Below, piece by piece: positions 6,750 through 14,535 of a stretch of 34,742 bases of DNA. Below the pieces are notes generated by a model that was not told the origin of the DNA, searched no databases, and worked only from the letters and a program-made list of their open reading frames with translations. Each line of letters begins with the position of its first letter. Position 1 is the stretch's first letter. The position numbers were made by a program, and so were the translations under genes. Location of the stretch: positions 1 to 34,742 of the forward strand of contig JAAAOB010000151.1 of NCBI GenBank assembly GCA_009909035.1. The letters run 5' to 3'. The DNA comes from Bacteroidota bacterium (GTDB lineage: Bacteria; Bacteroidota; Rhodothermia; Balneolales; Balneolaceae).

Positions 6750-8474
6750 TTATTCTAAACGGTTCTCTGCCGACGGGGTCAACGGACGAATAAACAGATG
6801 CTGATTGATCCGCTGCTGGTCCATAAAAATGCTTAACTCCAAGCCCTCATACCGTGTACTGTTTTTTAAAACTTCCCGTAGATAGACGGGATTACCGGCC
6901 CTGTTTAAATTTTGAAAAACAAATGACCCTACATCATACCCTAATGTAGCAAAGCGATCCGGTTCAACCCCGAATCTTGTTTCAAAATCCCGGAGAATAT
7001 ACTCGGCCGCGGCAGAGTCCGCCGTTTGCCCAAAGGCTTCGGTGTAGTAAATTTCAAAATTTCGTTCTTGCCAGGTAGAAAGAGAGGCATTTTCCCACTC
7101 TTCTGAACCCATGATCGTCATATCACTTTCAAATACTTCAAGATCGGTCAGCAGTAAGTTGATCAGTGTGTTTGCGGCTTGACCGGTAAATGGGGCGTAG
7201 ATTCCTTTTGTACTGATGAAGTTATTTTCAGCGATTTCAACCGAATCAGTGGTAAATACCTTCGTGAATTCTGTGAGATCATATCCATAATCCGAAAAAT
7301 CTTCTTCTATATAGTATGAGATAAAGGCTCCGAGTTTTTCGGCCTCACGTCTGAAACTTCGGGCAGAGGAGGTTCCAAGTGCATCTCGCTGGGATATCAC
7401 GGCGAGAGTGTCAAGGCCAAGGGTTTGAACCGCATGGCGAGCCATTTTCCTGCCATGGACTTCAAATGTCGGGTTCATCTGGAACGTATAGTTGAAATTC
7501 AGGTTGATTTCATCTGAATTAGCCAGCGGTGCGATCATCGGGATGCTGTGCTCTTCTGCAAGTTCGGCTACTCGTTTTGCAGATTCAGAATAGAGAGGCC
7601 CGATTACCGCATCAACGTGATGGTTTAAGATAAGTTTTTGAAATGCACTTGCGGCAGAGTCGGGGTTACTGCCGGAGTTCAGGAACTGAAGAAACACTTT
7701 TTTTTCTGCGTGCTGAGAGTTGAACTCCTCTGCAGCCATTGTCATTCCAAGATAAAGATTACGTGAAACCATCAGATCAGACCGGCTGTCACCATCTGCG
7801 GCCGGGAGTATCACGCCGATATTATAAACCATTCCATCCGGCGGCTCGGGGTAGGTGTACTGTGCGGAACCGGAACCGACCCGGGAGGTATCGCGAAGTT
7901 CATTTGCCAGCCGGCTCTGCTGCTCACTGTTGATGGTTCGTTGCAGGAGTCCTTCAACCAGAGCATTATACTGCATGCCAGGCACGGTGTTGAAAGAGGA
8001 ACGAACCAGATCTTGTGCCACCTGACTGTAGCGGCTGTTTTTTAAAACCTGATACCTTTCACTAATACTGAGATAGTTCATAATCTGGCGATACATCTGC
8101 TGTGCATCTACCCGTATTCTGCTCCTGTTCTCACTATTGATAACTTCGTGTAGCATATCGAGGCTCCCCGCGTGATTTTTCATCCGGAAATAGGAGAGGG
8201 CTACCGTGTACTTTGCCTCCTGCCGGAGCAGATCATCCCCGGTTTGACGGGCAACAGCATACAAATATTCGTTGGCTCTCATGTACTCTTGCAGACCAAA
8301 ATAACTTTTTCCAGCAAATAGAAGGGAGCGGTCATCATCCAGCGCTGTAAATATTTCAGCAGCCTCACGAAAGTTCTGCTCCTCGAATAGCTGCAGTCCC
8401 TCCTCAAAATCCTGGGCGAGTACCGAAGTTGCAGCAGTCAATAACAGGAAAAATAGTAGATAAACGTGTTTCAT
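6750..8474 (-). CDS. LpoA-like protein: TPR region plus type I periplasmic-binding fold
   Basis: The 574-residue exported protein has a signal peptide (1-20, ending TSVLAQ). TPR-like helices follow at about 22-190 (GLQLFEEQNFREAAEIFTAL, YFGLQEYMRANEYLYAVA), then a type I periplasmic-binding domain at about 216-570 (YNIGVILPAADGD, DAVIGPLYSESAKRVAELAEEHSIPMIAPLANSD, DTLAVISQRDALG, then PDRFATLGYDVGSFVFQNL). This order matches LpoA/LppC, the outer-membrane activator of penicillin-binding protein PBP1A. Unlike LpoA it has no lipobox cysteine, so it should be soluble in the periplasm or held another way. Branched-chain amino acid binding proteins share the C-terminal fold but lack the TPR part. 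It is 185 bases downstream of guaA and convergent with mltG. Confidence 0.8.
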   Translation of the reverse strand: MKHVYLLFFLLLTAATSVLAQDFEEGLQLFEEQNFREAAEIFTALDDDRSLLFAGKSYFGLQEYMRANEYLYAVARQTGDDLLRQEAKYTVALSYFRMKNHAGSLDMLHEVINSENRSRIRVDAQQMYRQIMNYLSISERYQVLKNSRYSQVAQDLVRSSFNTVPGMQYNALVEGLLQRTINSEQQSRLANELRDTSRVGSGSAQYTYPEPPDGMVYNIGVILPAADGDSRSDLMVSRNLYLGMTMAAEEFNSQHAEKKVFLQFLNSGSNPDSAASAFQKLILNHHVDAVIGPLYSESAKRVAELAEEHSIPMIAPLANSDEINLNFNYTFQMNPTFEVHGRKMARHAVQTLGLDTLAVISQRDALGTSSARSFRREAEKLGAFISYYIEEDFSDYGYDLTEFTKVFTTDSVEIAENNFISTKGIYAPFTGQAANTLINLLLTDLEVFESDMTIMGSEEWENASLSTWQERNFEIYYTEAFGQTADSAAAEYILRDFETRFGVEPDRFATLGYDVGSFVFQNLNRAGNPVYLREVLKNSTRYEGLELSIFMDQQRINQHLFIRPLTPSAENRLE

Positions 8475-8627
8475 TTTTTTGGAGTAGCTTTAAATTCTAC
8501 ACAGGTGAATAGAGAAACAGAAAAAAAGTTCCGAAAGCAATATAAGCACCGGCCGGAGGAAAGTTGAGGTGCAGTGAGGTGTGAAATGCTCAATGTCCTC
8601 TTCAGTATTCCATTCTTTTCCCTGCCG

Positions 8628-8659
8628 AAGATGCAGCATCATATTACCTTCTGCATCTT
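8628..8659 (-). terminator. Hairpin immediately after the guaA stop codon
   Basis: AAGATGCAG (8628-8636) and CTGCATCTT (8651-8659) form a perfect 9-bp stem with a 14-base loop; the guaA stop (8660-8662) abuts it. The minus-strand RNA has no U tract after it, so it may be a 3'-end stabiliser or weak terminator of the efp-guaA operon. The rest of the 185-base gap to the LpoA-like gene shows nothing clear. Confidence 0.4.
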
Positions 8660-10210
8660 TTATTCCCACTCAATGGTTGATGGCGGTTTAGAACTAATAT
8701 CATAGACTACACGGTTGATGCCGCGTACTTCATTGATAATTTTATTACTGACATTCGCTAAAAATTCATATGGCAGATGGGCCCAGTCCGCCGTCATCCC
8801 ATCCCGGCTGGTTACAGCCCGAAGCGCTATGGCAAATTCGTATGTACGTTCGTCTCCCATCACGCCAACCGATTGAACCGGCAAAAGGACAGCGAGAGCC
8901 TGCCATACCTCATCATAGAGATCGTGATCTCTGAGTGCTTCAATAAAAATATGATCGGCCTCCCGGAGCAAATCGAGCCTTTCGGCAGAGAGTTCTCCCA
9001 ATATCCGGATGCTTAAACCGGGGCCCGGAAACGGGTGGCGGCCGATAAACGATTCAGGGATGCCCAGCTCTCGACCCACATTTCGAACTTCATCCTTAAA
9101 AAGCTCGCGGACCGGTTCAACAAGTTCGAGATTCATTTTTTCAGGCAATCCGCCTACATTGTGATGCGACTTGATCGTAGCGGATGGTCCTTTGAACGAA
9201 ATACTTTCAATTACGTCGGGGTAGAGCGTGCCCTGGGCAAGAAACGAGTAGGCTTTCTCATCCTTCATTTCCCGTTCAAAAACGTCAATAAACGTAGTAC
9301 CGATGATTTTTCGTTTCTCCTCCGGTTCCGATATTCCCTGAAGATTTTGAAGGAACTCTTCGGAGGCGTCCACACCTTTTACCGGAAGATTTAAATGCTC
9401 TTGGTAGGTAGCAAGCACATTGGAAAATTCGTTTTTCCTGAGCAGGCCGTTGTTGACAAAGATACACTGCAGTTGGTTTCCAATGGCTTGATGAAGCAGC
9501 GTTGCTACGACTGTAGAGTCGACACCACCCGAGAGTGCACAGAGCACATTTTCGTTACCAACCTGTCGGCGAATGCTTTTTACCTGCGATTCAATAAAAG
9601 AGGCAGCGGTCCAGCTTCTGCTGCAGCCACAGATCGATTCGACAAAATTTTGAAATATTTTGGAGCCCTCCTCCGTATGAGCTACTTCAGGATGGAACTG
9701 CACCCCAAATATCTTGCCCTGTTTATGGCGCACCGCTGCTACAGGTGCGTTGCTTGTATGAGCAATAATCTTATACGAGTCGGGAAGGTCGTGTATATGA
9801 TCTCCATGGCTCATCCAGGCGATGGAGCGTTTGCTGATTCCCTTAAACAGGTCGCTGTCATCGTCTACAATTAATGTGGATCGGCCAAACTCCCGTTTTT
9901 CCGCTTTTTCAACAGAGCCCGGGTGCAAGGTATGCGATAGAAATTGAAGCCCGTAGCAAATTCCAAGTATCGGAACGTTCAGCTCGAGGTAGTCAAGATT
10001 TAGTTTTGGAGCCTCGTCGTCATAGACGCTGCTGGGCCCGCCGGAGAGAACAATGCCTGCGGGTGGAGTATCTTGAAATTCCAGCGGAGGAGTATTGAAC
10101 GGGACGATTTCGCAGTAGACATTCAGTTCACGAATTCTCCTGGCAATTAACTGCGTATATTGAGAACCGAAATCGAGGATTAAAATCCAGTCGTCGGTGT
10201 AGTTGTTCAT
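8660..10210 (-). CDS. guaA: GMP synthase (glutamine-hydrolysing)
   Basis: GuaA converts XMP, ATP and glutamine to GMP in the cytoplasm. The 516-residue protein has an N-terminal class I glutamine amidotransferase domain with the nucleophile Cys85 (LGICYGLQ), His173 and Glu175 (QFHPEVAH). The ATP pyrophosphatase domain has the P-loop SGGVDST (227-233). The C-terminal dimerisation and XMP-binding domain has RHPFPGPGLSIRILGE and ends KPPSTIEWE, the canonical C-terminus. The length equals the family norm (about 510-525). It is the last gene of the efp-accB-accC-gcvH-guaA run, 18 bases after gcvH. Confidence 0.99.
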   Translation of the reverse strand: MNNYTDDWILILDFGSQYTQLIARRIRELNVYCEIVPFNTPPLEFQDTPPAGIVLSGGPSSVYDDEAPKLNLDYLELNVPILGICYGLQFLSHTLHPGSVEKAEKREFGRSTLIVDDDSDLFKGISKRSIAWMSHGDHIHDLPDSYKIIAHTSNAPVAAVRHKQGKIFGVQFHPEVAHTEEGSKIFQNFVESICGCSRSWTAASFIESQVKSIRRQVGNENVLCALSGGVDSTVVATLLHQAIGNQLQCIFVNNGLLRKNEFSNVLATYQEHLNLPVKGVDASEEFLQNLQGISEPEEKRKIIGTTFIDVFEREMKDEKAYSFLAQGTLYPDVIESISFKGPSATIKSHHNVGGLPEKMNLELVEPVRELFKDEVRNVGRELGIPESFIGRHPFPGPGLSIRILGELSAERLDLLREADHIFIEALRDHDLYDEVWQALAVLLPVQSVGVMGDERTYEFAIALRAVTSRDGMTADWAHLPYEFLANVSNKIINEVRGINRVVYDISSKPPSTIEWE

Positions 10211-10228
10211 TCAAGTAAAATAAAATAA

Positions 10229-10609
10229 TTAATCAATGACATCCTCGTACTCCTCGGCTGTGAGAAGGGTTTCGAGCTCACTGGAGTCGGACACTTTAAT
10301 CGTTGCCATCCAGCCATCTTTATAAGGTGAGGTGTTGACAAGCTCGGGATCATCCTCGAGCTCCTCATTGACTTCAAGAATTTCTCCGCCTACCGGTGCA
10401 AAGAGTTCAGATACGGTTTTTACGGCCTCAACTGTTCCAAAAACCTCATCTTTATCAAATTCGAATCCTGCAGGCTCAAGTTCAACAAAAACAATATCCC
10501 CAAGTTCACTTTGAGCAAAATCGGTAATACCGACTGTTACGGTTCCGTCTTCATTGTCGCGAACCCATTCATGTTCCTGCGTGTATTTTAGATCTTCTGG
10601 AATATTCAT
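10229..10609 (-). CDS. gcvH: Glycine cleavage system H protein (lipoyl carrier)
   Basis: GcvH carries the aminomethyl group of glycine on a lipoyl arm between the P, T and L proteins, and in many bacteria is also an entry point for lipoate attachment. The 126-residue protein has the usual start ([13 protein letters not shown]), the barrel-sandwich hybrid fold and the lipoylation site at Lys64 in [15 protein letters not shown], with closing motif [15 protein letters not shown]. Neither gcvT nor gcvP is in the window, so the gene is separated from its usual partners here. It sits 11 bases after accC and 18 bases before guaA. Confidence 0.98.
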   Translation of the reverse strand: MNIPEDLKYTQEHEWVRDNEDGTVTVGITDFAQSELGDIVFVELEPAGFEFDKDEVFGTVEAVKTVSELFAPVGGEILEVNEELEDDPELVNTSPYKDGWMATIKVSDSSELETLLTAEEYEDVID

Positions 10610-10620
10610 AGGATAACCTG

Positions 10621-11973
10621 CTATTCTTTATCTGGTTTAAATTTGAATGATTTTTCGAGGTAGTGCGTATTAAATTCACCTTTTTGGAACCCCTCATCGT
10701 CCATGAGCTGCAGATGGTAGGGGATGGTTGTTTTAATTCCCTCAACAATAAATTCCTGCAACGCGCGGCGCATACGTTTTATGGCTTCCTCGCGTGTGGG
10801 GGCGCTGACAATCAGCTTGGCGATCATGGAGTCGTAGTGAGGGGGAATTCTGTATCCTGCGTAAGCGTGCGTATCAACCCTGGTGCTGTGTCCGCCCGGA
10901 ATGTTGAAAGCGGTTGCAACGCCGGCTGTAGGCCTGAAATTATGCTCCGGATCTTCTGCATTGATACGGCACTCTATGGCGTGTCCCCGTATTTTGAGAG
11001 GCAGCGTGTCAATTTTTTCGCCGTATGCCACACGAATTTGCTCTTTTACAAGATCAACGTACGTCACTTCTTCGGTGACGGGGTGTTCCACCTGAATTCG
11101 TGTATTCATTTCCATAAAGTAGAAATTGTGATCTTTGTCTACTAAAAACTCAACAGTACCCGCCCCCTCGTAGTCAATAGCTTTACCGGCTTTCACGGCA
11201 GCTGCGCCCATTTTTTCCCGAAGTTCGGGAGTGGCAACGGGGGAGGGCGCCTCCTCGAGCATTTTTTGATGCCGCCGCTGCAATGAGCATTCGCGTTCTC
11301 CCAGATGGATTACATTTCCGTGCTGGTCGCCAAGTATCTGGATCTCGATATGGCGCGGATTTTGGACGAATTTTTCAATGTAAACATCCGGATTACTGAA
11401 AACCGTAGATGCTTCGTTTTTGCAGGTATCATACGACTGCTTAAACTTTTCTTCACTTTCCACTACGCGCATTCCGCGGCCTCCGCCGCCGGCACTGGCT
11501 TTGATGATGAGCGGGTACCCGATATCATCGGCAATTTTTTTGGCATCCTCATAGGTTGATACGATCCCTTCAGAGCCTGGAACGACGGGAACTCCGCTCT
11601 TTATCATCGTGGCCTTGGCGGTAGCCTTATCCCCCATGGTGGCAATCATATCCGGTGACGGGCCGATAAATTTCAAGTTATGTTCTCCGCAGATGCGGCT
11701 AAATTCCGCGTTTTCAGACAGAAACCCGTAGCCGGGATGCACCGCTTCGGCGTTGGTAATTTCAGCGGCTGCAAGGATGGATTGAACCTTCAGGTAGCTA
11801 TCTTTTCCGGGAGGGGGACCGATACAAACCGCTTCATCGGCAAACTTAACGTGCAGAGAGTCTTGATCAGCCGTAGAGTATACAGCCACGGTTTTGATCC
11901 CCATTTCTTTGCAGGTGCGGATAATGCGGAGTGCGATCTCACCACGATTGGCTACCAGTATTTTATTGAACAT
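10621..11973 (-). CDS. accC: Acetyl-CoA carboxylase, biotin carboxylase subunit
   Basis: AccC carboxylates the biotin on AccB using ATP and bicarbonate, the first half of malonyl-CoA formation. The 450-residue protein has the biotin carboxylase N-domain ([25 protein letters not shown]), an ATP-grasp domain with the glycine loop [14 protein letters not shown] (about 158-171), [23 protein letters not shown] and the catalytic [15 protein letters not shown] (about 287-301), and the C-domain ([14 protein letters not shown]). Length matches the bacterial subunit (about 445-450), so it is a single-function AccC rather than a fused pyruvate or propionyl-CoA carboxylase chain. Adjacent accB (9-base gap) supports the acetyl-CoA role. 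accA and accD are not in the window. Confidence 0.98.
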   Translation of the reverse strand: MFNKILVANRGEIALRIIRTCKEMGIKTVAVYSTADQDSLHVKFADEAVCIGPPPGKDSYLKVQSILAAAEITNAEAVHPGYGFLSENAEFSRICGEHNLKFIGPSPDMIATMGDKATAKATMIKSGVPVVPGSEGIVSTYEDAKKIADDIGYPLIIKASAGGGGRGMRVVESEEKFKQSYDTCKNEASTVFSNPDVYIEKFVQNPRHIEIQILGDQHGNVIHLGERECSLQRRHQKMLEEAPSPVATPELREKMGAAAVKAGKAIDYEGAGTVEFLVDKDHNFYFMEMNTRIQVEHPVTEEVTYVDLVKEQIRVAYGEKIDTLPLKIRGHAIECRINAEDPEHNFRPTAGVATAFNIPGGHSTRVDTHAYAGYRIPPHYDSMIAKLIVSAPTREEAIKRMRRALQEFIVEGIKTTIPYHLQLMDDEGFQKGEFNTHYLEKSFKFKPDKE

Positions 11974-11982
11974 AGGAGATAA

Positions 11983-12459
11983 TTACGCTTTTTTTATGAT
12001 AAACAGAGGCTGATCGAACTCAACGGGCTGGCCGTCACTAACAATAACTTTTTCTACTGTTCCTGAAAACTCAGCATCTATCTCGTTCATGATTTTCATT
12101 GCCTCAATAATGCAGAGTGTATCACCTTTTGAGACTTTATCTCCAACTTTAACAAATGGGTCTGAGTCGGGGGATGCCGCCTCGTAAAACGTGCCCACGA
12201 TTGGAGATTTAACGACTTCGCCATCAGGCTGTTTTTCGCCCTCGGGCTCGCTCTCAGATGGCGCCGGGGATTGTGATGCCGTGGGCTGAGCCGGTTGCGA
12301 TGGTTGCTGCGCCTGCGGCATTTGATACTGCACCGGCTGGGCAGGTGAATCTGATGTTTTCTTTACTTTTAACTTAAAATCTCCTTCTTCGATAGAAACT
12401 TCGTTCACTTCACTTTCGGAAATGAGGTCCAGCAGGTTTTTGACTAATTTTAAATCCAT
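11983..12459 (-). CDS. accB: Acetyl-CoA carboxylase biotin carboxyl carrier protein
   Basis: AccB carries the carboxylated biotin between AccC and the carboxyltransferase. The 158-residue protein has an N-terminal helical part ([32 protein letters not shown]), a flexible Gln/Pro/Ser-rich linker (about 36-80, e.g. [20 protein letters not shown]) and the biotinyl domain (82-158) with Lys122 in EAMKIMNEI as the attachment site. The thumb region ([20 protein letters not shown]) between two strands is the feature specific to BCCP rather than other biotinyl domains. It lies 18 bases downstream of efp and 9 bases upstream of accC, a common arrangement. Confidence 0.98.
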   Translation of the reverse strand: MDLKLVKNLLDLISESEVNEVSIEEGDFKLKVKKTSDSPAQPVQYQMPQAQQPSQPAQPTASQSPAPSESEPEGEKQPDGEVVKSPIVGTFYEAASPDSDPFVKVGDKVSKGDTLCIIEAMKIMNEIDAEFSGTVEKVIVSDGQPVEFDQPLFIIKKA

Positions 12460-12477
12460 AATATTGTTCAGTTTAAG

Positions 12478-13047
12478 TTATTTGGCTCGTTCCAGATATT
12501 CGCCCGTTCGTGTATCGACCCGGATGCTTTCCCCCTGGTTGATAAAAAGGGGCACTTGAACAACGGCACCGCCCGAAATTGTGGCGGGTTTGCTGCCGCC
12601 TTGCGCGGTGTCACCCTTTAAACCGGGATCAGTATCTACCACTTCGGCTTCGATTTGGTCTGGTGGCTCAGCGTAGAGTATATTCTCATTTTCTACATCA
12701 ATTACAAGTGTGCAAACCTGTCCATCGGTGATGAAATCTTGCTTTTCTACTCGTTCCGCTTCCAGGGGGATCTGTTCGTAGGTTTCCTGGTGCATAAAAA
12801 AGAACATGTTGCCGTCGCGATAGAGAAACTGGTAGGGATGAGTCTCGATTCGTATGGACTCAACATTCTCTCCTGATCGGAACGTTTTTTCAATATTCTT
12901 CTCATTCACAACACCTTTGAGCTTTGTGCGGACAAAGGCGGGCCCTTTTCCGGGTTTCACATGCTGAAATTCGGTAATTGTGTAAATTTCACCATCCTGC
13001 AGGATGTTCATCCCGTTTCTAAAATCTGATGTGCTGACCTTAGCCAT
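12478..13047 (-). CDS. efp: Translation elongation factor P
   Basis: EF-P binds between the P and E sites of the ribosome and relieves stalling at consecutive prolines. The 189-residue protein has three beta-barrel domains. The tip loop of domain I, VKPGKGPAFVRTKLKG, places Lys at position 34 where many bacteria carry a beta-lysyl or other modification. The C-terminal OB domain includes GLKGDTAQGGSKPATISGGAVVQVPLFI, the EF-P signature, and ends SIRVDTRTGEYLERAK. No modification gene (epmA/epmB or earP) is in the window, so the state of Lys34 is open. It is the first gene of the operon and is preceded by the best promoter match in the window. Confidence 0.99.
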   Translation of the reverse strand: MAKVSTSDFRNGMNILQDGEIYTITEFQHVKPGKGPAFVRTKLKGVVNEKNIEKTFRSGENVESIRIETHPYQFLYRDGNMFFFMHQETYEQIPLEAERVEKQDFITDGQVCTLVIDVENENILYAEPPDQIEAEVVDTDPGLKGDTAQGGSKPATISGGAVVQVPLFINQGESIRVDTRTGEYLERAK

Positions 13048-13074
13048 AAATCGTTTGATCGTTCAAATTTTTTT

Positions 13075-13106
13075 CAAAAATACAGCGGGGGCGGTTCTAT
13101 AACAAA
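13075..13106 (-). promoter_or_regulatory. Promoter of the efp-accB-accC-gcvH-guaA operon
   Basis: On the minus strand TTTG (13106-13103), 20 bases, then TATTTTTG (13082-13075). Both match the Bacteroidota -33/-7 consensus (TTTG and TAnnTTTG) exactly with normal spacing. Transcription would start near 13070, about 22 bases before the efp ATG. The -33 element touches the stop codon of the upstream symporter gene. Confidence 0.6.
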
Positions 13107-14498
13107 TCAGAAGCCAAACATTTCCATGAGTGATTGAGCTACAGTCATAAATGTTGTCACAAAAACGATGCCTATTAAAAGCGGGCAGACATACTTGATG
13201 AATAGAACCCAAAGCGTAGATGTTACCGAAGTCCCAAACCCCGGATAGCCGGATTCTATCTCAATAACGGCATTCTCTGACTTCCAGAAGTACCCGAGAA
13301 AAAGACAGAGCATCAGTCCTCCGAGCGGCAGCCCGATTTCATTGAATATGAAAACAAATATGTCGATGAGACTAAGATTAAACGAAATAATTATGGCAAG
13401 GATGGAGACCAGCCCTCCTACAAGCATGGCCGCTTTTTTGCGCTCAATTCCATGTTCATCAATCACATACGATACAGGTACCTCAAGCAGTGAAATGGAT
13501 GAGGTAAGAGCCGCAAGTCCAAGCAGAACAAAAAATGTTACACCGAGGAAAAGCCCCAAAAATGCACCGACATTGTGGAACATCTCCGGAAGCACATCAA
13601 AAACAAGTGTTGTGCTGGAATACAGTTTTTGGGTTTCGGGATTGAAAATTTCAATTCCACCAGCCTGCGCAACATACATGGCGGGAATAACCAGCAGGCC
13701 GGCAATCACTGCAATTCCAATATCGAACAGGGTGACATAACCGGCGGATTCCACAAGATTCTGTTTCCGGTTGAGGTACGATCCGTACGTAATGAGGGCT
13801 CCCATTCCAAGTGATAGTGAAAAGAACGCCTGGCCCATCGCCGATAAAATCAAGGATCCGCTAATGGTCGAAAAATCAGGGTATACATAAACCCAAAAAC
13901 CTTCCATCGCACCGTCCAGGGTAAAGACATAGCCGATGAGTATGAGCAGGATGGCGATCAATACCGGCATCAGCATTTTTGTGGCACGTTCTATTCCCTT
14001 ACTTACCCCCCCGGTAATGATGGCTACCGTCATCACCATGAAAATAAGAGTGAACACCGTATTTTTCGGTCCGTTTTCGAGATCACCCATGATAGATGCT
14101 ATCGAGCTGTAGCCGAAATAGTGGAATAACTCCTCGAATACGTAGCCAAGCGTCCAGCCTGATATCACGAGATAGAATGAAAGGATCATAACCCCGCACA
14201 ACACTCCCCAATACCCAATCAGTGGCACGAAGGAGTTGCCGTTGCTTAATGCCTTAAACGCTCCGACAGGATTCTTTTTTGTTTTTCTGCCGATTGTCAG
14301 TTCAGCAATCATTACGGGAAACCCGATGGCAACGCAACAGAGCAGGTAAATTAGAATAAAAGCCGCGCCCCCATTGTCGGCAACCTGGGTGGGGAATCCC
14401 CAAATATTACCCAGTCCAACGGCTGATCCGGCTGCTGCAAGTATAAATCCAAGTTTGGTGTTCCAGGTACCACGGGTGTCAATCGGTGTATTAGCCAA
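13107..14498 (-). CDS. Sodium-dependent transporter, NSS (neurotransmitter:sodium symporter) family
   Basis: This inner-membrane symporter uses the sodium gradient to take up an amino acid or related compound. The 463-residue protein has the family N-terminal signature WNTKLGFILAAAGSAVGLGNIWGFP (about 11-35), which lines the sodium and substrate sites, followed by GGAAFILIYLL and GFPVMIAELTIGR. About 11-12 membrane helices are visible, as in bacterial members such as LeuT or TnaT. The late motif SSISLLEVPVSYVIDE is also typical. The substrate cannot be read from sequence. It follows the debranching-enzyme gene by 37 bases, so it is probably in the metG operon, and ends beside the efp promoter. 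Confidence 0.95.
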   Translation of the reverse strand: MANTPIDTRGTWNTKLGFILAAAGSAVGLGNIWGFPTQVADNGGAAFILIYLLCCVAIGFPVMIAELTIGRKTKKNPVGAFKALSNGNSFVPLIGYWGVLCGVMILSFYLVISGWTLGYVFEELFHYFGYSSIASIMGDLENGPKNTVFTLIFMVMTVAIITGGVSKGIERATKMLMPVLIAILLILIGYVFTLDGAMEGFWVYVYPDFSTISGSLILSAMGQAFFSLSLGMGALITYGSYLNRKQNLVESAGYVTLFDIGIAVIAGLLVIPAMYVAQAGGIEIFNPETQKLYSSTTLVFDVLPEMFHNVGAFLGLFLGVTFFVLLGLAALTSSISLLEVPVSYVIDEHGIERKKAAMLVGGLVSILAIIISFNLSLIDIFVFIFNEIGLPLGGLMLCLFLGYFWKSENAVIEIESGYPGFGTSVTSTLWVLFIKYVCPLLIGIVFVTTFMTVAQSLMEMFGF

Positions 14499-14535
14499 TG
14501 GATCTCCTTTTTTTGATTAAATGTGCTGTTACGGA

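Noticed and set aside
9395-9874. 159-codon open frame on the plus strand opposite guaA
   Set aside because: It lies wholly within the guaA coding sequence on the opposite strand; the composition looks like a translated shadow and no family motif is visible.
10663-11145. 160-codon open frame opposite accC
   Set aside because: Same reason: entirely antisense to a certain gene, Cys/Phe-rich with no recognisable domain.
13342-13740. 132-codon open frame opposite the NSS symporter gene
   Set aside because: Ser/Thr/Met-rich shadow of membrane-helix codons on the other strand; no motif.
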